From: Arsenicicoccus piscis
GTDB lineage: Bacteria > Actinomycetota > Actinomycetes > Actinomycetales > Dermatophilaceae
Direction of reading: 5' to 3'
NCBI RefSeq assembly: GCF_022568835.1
Contig: NZ_JAKZHV010000003.1
Coordinates: forward strand, 248,001-312,000
Length of the DNA: 64,000 nt
How positions within the stretch are numbered: position 1 is the stretch's first letter; each line of letters starts with the position of its first letter. A model generated the notes under the pieces. The model saw only the letters and a list, made by a program, of their open reading frames with translations, was not told where the DNA came from and made no database searches. Made by a program: the position numbers and the translations under genes. Positions 17,578 to 25,211 of this stretch are shown here, piece by piece.

Positions 17578-19043
17578 GTCGGGTCATCGTCATCGGGGCC
17601 GGGCTGTCCGGGTTAGCAGCTGCCTGCCATCTGACCAAGGCCGGACACCAGGTCACAGTGATCGAACGGGAGGCCCATCCTGGGGGCAGGTGCGCCCACG
17701 CCCGCATCGACGGCTTCAGCTTCGACACCGGCGCCACCGTCCTGACGATGCCGGATCTGATCGACGAGCCGCTGCGCGCCGTGGGCAGCAGCGTCGCTGA
17801 GGCGCTGACGCTGACCCGGCTTGACCCGGCCTACCGTGCCGTCTTCGCGGACGGGTCGCAGCTGATGGTCCGCCACGGTCGCGACGCCATGCGCGAGGAG
17901 ATCGCGCGCGAGTGCGGCCCCGCAGACGCGGCGTCCTTCGACGACTTCGTCGACTGGCTCGCTGCGTTGTACCGCACCGAGATGCCGAACTTCGTCGATG
18001 TGAACTACGACTCGGTGATCGGGTTGGCCCGGCACCCGGCCGCCATGGCGAATCTTGTTCGTCTGCGAGGGTTCTCACGGTTGGGTACCCAGGTCAGGCG
18101 GTGGTTCTCCGACGACCGGCTGCACCGGTTGTTCTCTTTCCAGGCCATGTACGCCGGGTTGGCCCCCTCCGATGCGCTGGCCATCTACGCCGTCATCACC
18201 TACATGGACAGCATCGAGGGCGTCTGGGCGCCGGCGGGCGGGATGACGGCCGTCCCGGCAGCACTCGCCGACGCCGCGGCTGCGGCGGGCGCATCGTTCC
18301 ATTACGGACAGACCGTCACCGGGTTGGTGCGCCGCAGCGACGGCCGGGTGGCTGGTGTCCGGATCGACGACGACCGCCAGCTCATGGCCGATGCCGTGGT
18401 GTGCACGATGGACCTACCTGAGGCCTACCGCATCCTTCTGCCAGACGCCCAGCCGCCACGGGCGTTGACGCACGGACTGTTCTCCCCGTCGGCGGTGGTC
18501 TGGCACGTCGGGGTGCGCGGAGTCCCGCGGCAGGCGCACCATCACAACATCCACTTCGGTCAGGCCTGGGATGAGTCGTTCGACGACCTGCTGCGGCACG
18601 GCACGCTGATGCGTGACCCGTCGCGACTGGTCAGCGTCCCGTCACTGACCGATCCCTCGGTCGCCCCGCAAGGGTCATCGAGCCTGTACGTTCTGGAGCC
18701 GGTGCCGAACCTGCAGGTCGGCACCATCGATTGGGAGCGACACACTGACGTCATGCGCGAGGGGCTCTTGGCCTTCCTCGACCAGGCCGGGTATCCGACC
18801 GACATCGTCACCGAGTCCCTGGACACGCCGGAGACGTGGCGAGACCTCGGCCTCGAATACGGCACCCCTTTCGCGCTGGCCCACACCTTCACCCAGTCGG
18901 GTCCGTTCCGGCCCGCCAACCACACCCCGTCGGCCCCCGGGCTGTTCTTCGCCGGCTCCTCAACGGTCCCTGGCGTCGGGGTGCCGATGGTGCTCATCAG
19001 CGGCAAGCTCGCCGCCCAACGCGTCGGAGGCTACCTGTCATGA
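17574..19043 (+). CDS. crtI: Phytoene desaturase
   Basis: CrtI introduces double bases' worth of desaturation into phytoene, normally four double bonds to reach lycopene, using FAD at the membrane face. The 489-residue length is typical. The N-terminal dinucleotide fold VIVIGAGLSGLAAACHL is followed by EREAHPGGRCAHARIDGFSFD, shortened here to its core GGRCAH. The C-terminal FAD motif is [19 protein letters not shown], the signature of bacterial CrtI. It starts at ATG 17574 in an ATGA overlap with idi-crtE and its own stop overlaps crtB, so the three are translationally coupled. Number of desaturations cannot be read from sequence. Confidence 0.93.
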   Translation: MSRVIVIGAGLSGLAAACHLTKAGHQVTVIEREAHPGGRCAHARIDGFSFDTGATVLTMPDLIDEPLRAVGSSVAEALTLTRLDPAYRAVFADGSQLMVRHGRDAMREEIARECGPADAASFDDFVDWLAALYRTEMPNFVDVNYDSVIGLARHPAAMANLVRLRGFSRLGTQVRRWFSDDRLHRLFSFQAMYAGLAPSDALAIYAVITYMDSIEGVWAPAGGMTAVPAALADAAAAAGASFHYGQTVTGLVRRSDGRVAGVRIDDDRQLMADAVVCTMDLPEAYRILLPDAQPPRALTHGLFSPSAVVWHVGVRGVPRQAHHHNIHFGQAWDESFDDLLRHGTLMRDPSRLVSVPSLTDPSVAPQGSSSLYVLEPVPNLQVGTIDWERHTDVMREGLLAFLDQAGYPTDIVTESLDTPETWRDLGLEYGTPFALAHTFTQSGPFRPANHTPSAPGLFFAGSSTVPGVGVPMVLISGKLAAQRVGGYLS

Positions 19044-20875
19044 CCGCTGAAACCGCGTCGAATGATGTTCTGGCCCAAGGTTATCGGCGGGCTCGAGCGA
19101 TCACACGTCAGCATGCCACCACCTACTTCTGGGGTACGCAGCTACTGGACAGTGCCAAGCGTCCTCACGTCTACGCCGTCTACGCCTTGTGTCGTCTGGC
19201 CGACGACATCGTGGACAACCCGCCGACGCCGGGCATCGACGCCGCCACGGCTTTACGTGACTTCCACGAACGGTTCATGGAGCATGTGCGGGGGCAGGAC
19301 GCCACCGACCCGGTCCTGGCGGCCGCCGCGAACACGGTTGATGTGACCGGCATTCCGCTGGCCTGCTTTGATCGCTTCTTCGCGGCGATGACGCTGGACC
19401 TGACTCAGACGACGTGGGACTCCTGGGAGCATCTGCGCGATGAGTACATGGAGGGATCGGCCGCGGTCATCGGGGAGATGATGCTGCCCGTCCTGCGGCC
19501 GCTGACACCGCAGGCGCTGCACCCGGCGCGCAACCTCGGGCTTGCTTTCCAGCTGACCAATTTCCTGCGGGACGTCGGTGAGGACCTCGACCGCGGCCGG
19601 TTGTACCTGCCGGCTGACGAGCTCGCCGCGTTCGGCGTTGACCCCTGGGCTCGGTCCGTTACGCCGCAATGGAAAGCCTTCCTCGCCAAACAGATTCAGC
19701 GCAACCGCGCCCTCTACGCCGACGCCGAGACCGGAGTGGCGATGCTGCCGCCGGACGCCGCCCGCTGCGTCGGTGCCGCGATCGCCATGTATCGACGGAT
19801 CCTCGTGGAGATCGAAGACGCCGACTACGACGTGTTCACCCGCCGCGTTCGAGTCCCCGGTGCCCGAAAGACCGCGCTGGTCACGACGAGGCTGGCCCGC
19901 AGCGCCCTACCCGACATCGACTCCCCGCTACGAGTCAGTCACCAGCCCCCGCCACAGCAACTGGAGTCGACGTGGCGTGAGGCGATGATCCCCCGGATCG
20001 AGGAGGCGCTGCGCCGAAGCCAGCAACGCGATCCCGGCGGCTGGCACGTCATCGGCGCCAGCACCGACATCGGCCGAGCTCGTAGTGAGCTGCGCGTCAT
20101 CTCCGGGCGGGAGATCACCGTGTGGCGCGACGGCGCCGGCGCGCTGCGCGCGGGCCCGGGCGCCTGTCCGCACATGGGTGCCGCGCTGCAGCACTGCCCG
20201 GTCGCCGGGGATCAGATCCTGTGCCGCTGGCACGGGCTCGCGCTGCCCCATCGGGGGTTGGGCTGGCAACCGATCCCGGCCTACGACGACGGGGTGCTGG
20301 TCTGGGTGAACCTGCCGACGCCCGGCGAGGTGACGACCTCGGCCCCGGTGGTGGCGGCACGGCCGCCCCTGGACAGGTCGGTGATCGCTGTGGTGGCTCG
20401 GCCCGCCGTGTGCGAGCCCCAGGACATCGTGGCCAACCGGCTCGACCCCTGGCACGGGTCCTGGCTGCACCCGCAGGCCTTCAGCCACCTGCGGGTCGAC
20501 GAAGCGGCCAGCACCCCCGACCGGCTGGTGACCGAGGTAACCTTCCGGCTCGGGCATCGCTTCGGTGTGCCGGTCGTCGCGGAGTTCTCCTGCCCCGACG
20601 CGCGGACGATCGCCATGCATATCACCGACGGCGAAGGCACCGGCAGCGTCGTCGAGACCCACGCCACGGCGCTGGGAACGGCCCACGACGGGCTGCCGCG
20701 GACCATGATGACCGAGGCGACGATCGCGTATTCGCCGCGCCGCGGATTCCAGGCGTCCCGGCCGGCAGCGCCGCTCATCGCCGCTGGGATGCGGCAGGTG
20801 GCGCGTCGTCTGTGGGACGACGACCTGGCCTACGCGCAGCGCCGGTATCTCATCCGACGCTCAGCCGATTTCTGA
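19040..20875 (+). CDS. crtB: Phytoene synthase fused to a Rieske non-heme-iron oxygenase-like domain (DUF5914-like)
   Basis: The 611-residue protein has two halves. Residues 1-295 are phytoene synthase, which condenses two GGPP: first Asp motif DDIVD (55-59), EYMEGSAAVIG, second motif RDVGEDLDRGRLYLP (177-191). Residues 335-611 resemble the actinobacterial DUF5914 proteins and hold a Rieske [2Fe-2S] site, C376-x-H378-x16-C395-x2-H398. A mononuclear iron motif N466-x2-D469-x2-H472-x4-H477 follows, the pattern of Rieske oxygenases. The late acidic third iron ligand was not identified. An oxygenase acting on a carotenoid end group is inferred. No frame break separates the halves. The 3' end overlaps crtU by 26 bases, convergently. 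Confidence 0.88.
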   Translation: MTAETASNDVLAQGYRRARAITRQHATTYFWGTQLLDSAKRPHVYAVYALCRLADDIVDNPPTPGIDAATALRDFHERFMEHVRGQDATDPVLAAAANTVDVTGIPLACFDRFFAAMTLDLTQTTWDSWEHLRDEYMEGSAAVIGEMMLPVLRPLTPQALHPARNLGLAFQLTNFLRDVGEDLDRGRLYLPADELAAFGVDPWARSVTPQWKAFLAKQIQRNRALYADAETGVAMLPPDAARCVGAAIAMYRRILVEIEDADYDVFTRRVRVPGARKTALVTTRLARSALPDIDSPLRVSHQPPPQQLESTWREAMIPRIEEALRRSQQRDPGGWHVIGASTDIGRARSELRVISGREITVWRDGAGALRAGPGACPHMGAALQHCPVAGDQILCRWHGLALPHRGLGWQPIPAYDDGVLVWVNLPTPGEVTTSAPVVAARPPLDRSVIAVVARPAVCEPQDIVANRLDPWHGSWLHPQAFSHLRVDEAASTPDRLVTEVTFRLGHRFGVPVVAEFSCPDARTIAMHITDGEGTGSVVETHATALGTAHDGLPRTMMTEATIAYSPRRGFQASRPAAPLIAAGMRQVARRLWDDDLAYAQRRYLIRRSADF

Positions 20876-22379
20876 GGCGGGGCAGGACGCCCGTCAGCGG
20901 CACCGTCCACAGGTCGTGACCGGCCAGCCCCCACTGGCTCAACAGTTCGTTCGCAGCCATGAAGCCGGTCGTCGCGGCCCGCTCCATGAGGGCGACCGGC
21001 AGCTCACAGCGCACCCAATCCCCGGCCAGGACGATCCGTCGGTCGGGGGTGCGGACACCGGGCCGGTCCCGCCACGGCGACGGGTCGATCAACGGGCAGT
21101 CGGCTGCGATGATGAGCTCGCGGTCGAGCACCGTCATCGACGACGTCTCGGGAAAAACCTGTTCGAGATCGCGACGCAGCAGCGCCGCCACGTTGTCGGG
21201 GTCGCCCGCCTCGGGGCGGCGCGCGCTGTCCAAGGCGTAGGCGTGAAGCTCAAGCACCGACCCGCCGTGGTCGGCGGCCCACCTGGCCGCCCCGGCTTCG
21301 AACCGCTCGAGGACGGTGACGTTGTCCAGGACCTGGAAACCGCCGGTCCCGGTGAAGGCGGGCCGGTCGGGGTGAACCGGCTGATCGCACCACAGCCGGA
21401 GCACGGCGAACGGTGGGGAGGTGCGCAAACGGTCGACGCGCTGTGCCCACGGGGTGTCGGCGGCCGGGGTGGTGGTGACCAATCGGCGGGTCGTGGCCGG
21501 GTCGGCAGCCAGGACCACGGCGTCACCGACGAGGTCCTGCCCGTGATCGAGGTGGATGGTGACCGGTCCCTCGACGTCGATCCCGGTCACTGACTCACCG
21601 GTCCTGATCGTGACGCCCAACCCGCTCAGGTAGGACCCCAGCGGCGCCCACAGGGTCCTGTCGTAGTCGTCGATCGGCACGTCGAACAGCAGGCCTTCGG
21701 CGGACCCGGTGAAGTACGTGTGGAACATCGCCACCAGTTCACCGGCGGCGAAGTCGTCGGGGTGGGCGAAGAACGACCGAGAGAACACCTCCAGAGCCAG
21801 GTGCCTGGCGCCGGGCGGGAAATTGAGCCGGTCAAGGTAGCCGGCGGCGCTCTGCCCGTCATACCGGGACCAGGTCTGCGGAAAGTCACAATCAACGAGA
21901 TCCAACGCGGCACGCAGGTCGACCGCCGTCAACGCGGTGAGGGGGAAGGACGGGCTGCGCCGGACGAAGTCGATGATGCTCCACGGCGGAGTCGCCGCAA
22001 TCTTGGAGAAGGAGTCCACGGTGCCGTCCGCGTGCACGAGGGGGTAGTCGGCGACAGCCCGGAGCCGGTGCAGCCCGGGGTCGGTCCGTCGCAGCAAGGA
22101 CCTGAGGTTGTAGTACTGGCGGAAGAACGCGTGGAAGCCGCGGCTCATCGTCCGCGCGCCGTCGATGGGCCAGGACCGGACACGACCGCCGAGCTGGTGC
22201 TCACGCTCGACAATGGTGACCTGCACCCCGCGCTCGGCGAGTCCGCACGCGGCGGCCAAGCCCGCGATGCCGCCACCGACCACGATCACACGCCGGGGCG
22301 CCTCATCACTCCAGTGACCCGGGCTGCCGGGCAGGCGGCGGGCGGCGTGATCCCGGCCGGGCCGCCACGGCCGACTCAT
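20850..22379 (-). CDS. crtU: CrtU-like carotene desaturase/methyltransferase (isorenieratene synthase type)
   Basis: A 509-residue FAD-dependent oxidoreductase. The N-terminal fold RRVIVVGGGIAGLAAACGLA and EREHQLGGRVRSW bind FAD, and TMSRGFHAFFRQYYNLR is the hallmark of CrtU/CruE proteins. The C-terminus has RIVLAGDWVRCELPVALMER, the second FAD motif. CrtU turns beta-ionone rings of beta-carotene into aromatic phi or chi rings with methyl migration, giving isorenieratene-type pigments. A cyclase (CrtYc/Yd) in the same operon supplies the ringed substrate. ATG 22379 overlaps the methyltransferase stop (ATGA). The last 26 bases overlap the convergent crtB-Rieske gene. Confidence 0.85.
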   Translation of the reverse strand: MSRPWRPGRDHAARRLPGSPGHWSDEAPRRVIVVGGGIAGLAAACGLAERGVQVTIVEREHQLGGRVRSWPIDGARTMSRGFHAFFRQYYNLRSLLRRTDPGLHRLRAVADYPLVHADGTVDSFSKIAATPPWSIIDFVRRSPSFPLTALTAVDLRAALDLVDCDFPQTWSRYDGQSAAGYLDRLNFPPGARHLALEVFSRSFFAHPDDFAAGELVAMFHTYFTGSAEGLLFDVPIDDYDRTLWAPLGSYLSGLGVTIRTGESVTGIDVEGPVTIHLDHGQDLVGDAVVLAADPATTRRLVTTTPAADTPWAQRVDRLRTSPPFAVLRLWCDQPVHPDRPAFTGTGGFQVLDNVTVLERFEAGAARWAADHGGSVLELHAYALDSARRPEAGDPDNVAALLRRDLEQVFPETSSMTVLDRELIIAADCPLIDPSPWRDRPGVRTPDRRIVLAGDWVRCELPVALMERAATTGFMAANELLSQWGLAGHDLWTVPLTGVLPRLRNRLSVG

Positions 22380-23104
22380 CGAGGCCGCCGGGCGACGACG
22401 GTGTGCAGCACCCCGCGGGTCCACCCCCGCGTCGGGTAGATCTGCACCTCGACGAAGCGGGCCTGGTGCAGCCGCCAGGTAACGGTGTCCAGGGTGTCGA
22501 AGTCCAGCACGCTGCGCCAGAGGTAGCGGTACAACCCGAAACCGCCTCCGGTCAGAGTCCCCAACGGGATGACGACCAGCCAACACACGATGCCCCAGAT
22601 CGCGATCGCGGCGGGACGACCGGCCACCGAGTACTCATGCAGCACGCACCACCCGCCCGGGCGCAGCTGATCGAACACACTGCGCAGCAGCGAATCCCGC
22701 TCACTGTCAGGCACATTTCGCAGCAGGTAGGCCATGAACACTCCGTCGACCTCCTGGGTGGCACCGGTCAGCGCAGGCAGGTCCTGTGCTCGCCCCTGCC
22801 GGAACCGCACCCCCGCCGGCCAGGTCTTGGACACCGCCCGATCGAGCATGCCCTGGGAGGCGTCAATGCCGGTGATCGTGCCGATCCCCGGCCCCAAAGC
22901 CTGCACCAGCGCCTTGGTCGACGCGCCGGTCCCGCATCCGAGGTCGATGACGTCGGGGCCGGCGCCCAGGCCGCGCAGCCGGTTGGCCAGCTGCCGCGCG
23001 GCCGCGGCCAGGCTCGCGTGATAGCCGGGGTTCGAGGCGACCAGGACGTCGTAGCGGCCCGCCCCCGCATCGAAAGCGCGTGTCACATCGATGTGGTCAG
23101 CCAC
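22376..23104 (-). CDS. Class I SAM-dependent methyltransferase (carotenoid operon)
   Basis: The 242-residue protein has the SAM-binding motif VIDLGCGTGASTKAL, an acidic ribose-binding residue (GIDASQGMLDRA), the VDGVFMAYLLRNVPD segment and a LRPGGWCVLHEYS motif, as in UbiE/COQ5-like enzymes. The hydrophobic stretch IAIWGIVCWLVVIPLGTLTG near residue 170 suggests membrane contact, fitting a lipid substrate. It lies between crtYd and crtU with 8- and 4-base overlaps, so it probably methylates a carotenoid or quinone-like ring in the same pathway. The exact substrate is not known. GTG 23104 is the start. Confidence 0.8.
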   Translation of the reverse strand: MADHIDVTRAFDAGAGRYDVLVASNPGYHASLAAAARQLANRLRGLGAGPDVIDLGCGTGASTKALVQALGPGIGTITGIDASQGMLDRAVSKTWPAGVRFRQGRAQDLPALTGATQEVDGVFMAYLLRNVPDSERDSLLRSVFDQLRPGGWCVLHEYSVAGRPAAIAIWGIVCWLVVIPLGTLTGGGFGLYRYLWRSVLDFDTLDTVTWRLHQARFVEVQIYPTRGWTRGVLHTVVARRPR

Positions 23105-23438
23105 GGTCCGACGTCCTTTCGTCCTGCCGAGGGTCAGCGGGTGCCGTCAGGTGCACCCAGAGCACAATCGTGGCGGTCACCATGGAAAATCCGAAGGCGA
23201 AGTCCTCCACCGGGATGTCCCATGGTGCTCGAAGGCCGAGCATGTGGGACGGGGAGTATTCGACGATCGGGGCGGTCAGCTTCGTCAACCAGCCGTCGAC
23301 GAGGCATTGGAAGAACGCGACGATCGCCATGGCCGACCAGAACTGTCGTCGGGAGGTGACTCGGGTCCGCAGGATCCGCCGGTCCAGCACCAGCACGACG
23401 CCGACGCTGAGGATTGACAGCACGGTGTATTCAGGCAT
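23097..23438 (-). CDS. crtYd: Lycopene cyclase subunit CrtYd-type
   Basis: A 113-residue membrane protein with three hydrophobic segments, ending in a polar tail. The motif WDIPVEDFAFGFSMV is the conserved acidic signature of the second half of heterodimeric lycopene cyclases (CrtYd/CrtYf), and the PSHMLGL segment precedes it. With CrtYc it closes the ends of lycopene into rings. Whether beta or epsilon rings form cannot be told, but CrtU next door favours beta. It overlaps crtYc and the methyltransferase by 8 bases each. Confidence 0.85.
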   Translation of the reverse strand: MPEYTVLSILSVGVVLVLDRRILRTRVTSRRQFWSAMAIVAFFQCLVDGWLTKLTAPIVEYSPSHMLGLRAPWDIPVEDFAFGFSMVTATIVLWVHLTAPADPRQDERTSDRG

Positions 23439-23775
23439 GTGGGCGTCGCTCCCGGCGTCGGGCGAGCCGGCGACCGACCGAGCCCACAGCCTCGTAGGTC
23501 AGCAGACCGCAGATCGGGATGACGATGAAGAAGACCAGCTCCTCCACCGGCATCAGGCCGATCCGCCATCCGGTCACGAATTGCGGGTTGTACGACCAGT
23601 GCTGGCGGATGATGCCGACGACGTCCCAGACAACGAAGACGATGACGACCGGTGTTAGGGCGGCGAGCAGCGCCACCGGACGTCGGTAGACCCGGGCGCC
23701 GAGCACCCACTCCAGGGGCAACGTGATCAGGACGCAACCGCCCATGAGCAGCAGGTATTGGAAACGGTCATCCAT
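23431..23775 (-). CDS. crtYc: Lycopene cyclase subunit CrtYc-type
   Basis: A 114-residue membrane protein with three hydrophobic segments and the RIGLMPVEELVFFIVIPICG motif, whose P-EE pair is the first-subunit signature of CrtYc/CrtYe. FQYLLLMGGCVLITLPLEW begins the protein as usual. It acts with CrtYd as a membrane lycopene cyclase. ATG 23775 has GGAG about 11 bases upstream. As the first gene of the minus-strand operon it is divergent from the photolyase, with 136 bases between starts. Confidence 0.85.
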   Translation of the reverse strand: MDDRFQYLLLMGGCVLITLPLEWVLGARVYRRPVALLAALTPVVIVFVVWDVVGIIRQHWSYNPQFVTGWRIGLMPVEELVFFIVIPICGLLTYEAVGSVGRRLARRRERRPHA

Positions 23776-23911
23776 AGGACAGTCTCCGCACGTCCGGGGT
23801 CCTCTGACAATCGCAGGCCCAGGGCACAAGCTCCGCAACGACTCGCACGGACCCGACCACGCGCCTCCCGACAGAGCCAGAGCAGGGCGCCCAGACACCT
23901 AACGTGACGGT

Positions 23912-25198
23912 ATGCCAGTGCGAGTCATGTGGTTCTGGCGAGATCTTCGGCTGCGCGATCTCCCGGCATTGATACGTGCCGGCGAAAACGCTGACGTGGT
24001 GCCGTTGTTCGTGCTCGACCCTCGGCTGCTGCGCAACGGCGAACCGACAAGCGTGGTGGCCGAGCTCGTGCGCGAGGTTCGTGCCGACGAGGTGCACATC
24101 AGCACGGAGACGACCCCGTACGGACGCCGACGTGACGACGCCGTCGCCGCGTCGTTGTCGGCGGCCGGGGCGCGCCTCATCGCCACCGGATCTCCGTACG
24201 CCATCGGCCCGGGCACCTTGTCGACCAAGGCCGGCCCCTATCGGGTCTTCACCCCGTTCTCCCGGTCCTGGCGAGACCACGGGTGGCCGGCCCCGGCGCA
24301 CGGGGCACAGCCGACATGGTTCACCGGCCCACGCAGCGACGCCCTGCCGACGCCGCCGGCGACCGAGGTCCCCGTGCCGGAGTGCTCGGAGTCGGCTGCA
24401 CTGCACCGCTGGGCCGGCTTCCTCGAGGGCGGACCACGTTTGATGCTGGCCTCCTACGGCACCGCGCGGAATCGTCCGGACCGGCCGGGCGCCTCCCATA
24501 TGTCGACGGGCCTGAAGTACGGGACAATCCATCCGCGCACGATGCTGTTCGACATCGCACGCCACGAGGCCGCCCACAGTGCCGGCGCCGAGCGCTACAT
24601 CACAGAGTTGTGCTGGCGGGAGTTCTACGCCGATGTCCAGTGGCACCACCCGGCGTCCGCGGGGAGCGACTACCGGCCGTTGCCGGGGATGCAGTACGAC
24701 GACCTGACCGGTGACACCGCGGTCCTGGTCGAGGCGTGGTGGGCGGGCCGCACCCGGTTCCCCCTCGTGGACGCGGGCATGCGACAGCTGCTGACCGAAG
24801 GGTGGATGCACTACCGAGTCCGCATGGTCACCGCGTCCTTCCTGGTCAAAGACCTGCACGTATGGTGGCCCGCCGGGGCACGCCACTTCCTGGCTCACCT
24901 GCGTGACGGCGACATCGCTTCGAACAACCACGGGTGGCAGTGGTGCGCCGGCACCGGCACGGACGCCGCGCCGTACTTCCGCTTCTTCAACCCGGTCGCC
25001 CAGGGCAAACGCTTTGACCCGAACGGGGATTACGTGCGCCGGTACATCCCCGAACTGAGGCACGTGCCCGGTGCCGCGGTGCACGAACCGTGGGCGATCC
25101 TCGACGGCTGCCCGCACGTTTACCCCGAACCAATCGTCGACCGCGCCAAACAACGACGCGAAACCCTGGCCCGCTTTGAGGAGGGCGGCGGCCGGTGA
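23912..25198 (+). CDS. phr: Deoxyribodipyrimidine photolyase
   Basis: The 428-residue protein has an N-terminal photolyase alpha/beta domain (MWFWRDLRLRDLPAL) and the C-terminal FAD-binding domain with LSTKAGPYRVFTPFSRSW, ELCWREFYADV, DAGMRQLLTEGWMHYRVRM, ASFLVKDLH and NNHGWQWCAGTG. It splits UV pyrimidine dimers using light and reduced FAD. It is somewhat shorter than the usual 450-480 residues, mainly between the two domains. CPD type is likely but not proven. Photolyase beside carotenoid genes under a B12/MerR regulator is a known light-response arrangement. The gene ends 13 bases from the convergent SDR-TspO gene. Confidence 0.92.
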   Translation: MPVRVMWFWRDLRLRDLPALIRAGENADVVPLFVLDPRLLRNGEPTSVVAELVREVRADEVHISTETTPYGRRRDDAVAASLSAAGARLIATGSPYAIGPGTLSTKAGPYRVFTPFSRSWRDHGWPAPAHGAQPTWFTGPRSDALPTPPATEVPVPECSESAALHRWAGFLEGGPRLMLASYGTARNRPDRPGASHMSTGLKYGTIHPRTMLFDIARHEAAHSAGAERYITELCWREFYADVQWHHPASAGSDYRPLPGMQYDDLTGDTAVLVEAWWAGRTRFPLVDAGMRQLLTEGWMHYRVRMVTASFLVKDLHVWWPAGARHFLAHLRDGDIASNNHGWQWCAGTGTDAAPYFRFFNPVAQGKRFDPNGDYVRRYIPELRHVPGAAVHEPWAILDGCPHVYPEPIVDRAKQRRETLARFEEGGGR

Positions 25199-25211
25199 CA
25201 CCGGGGCACCG

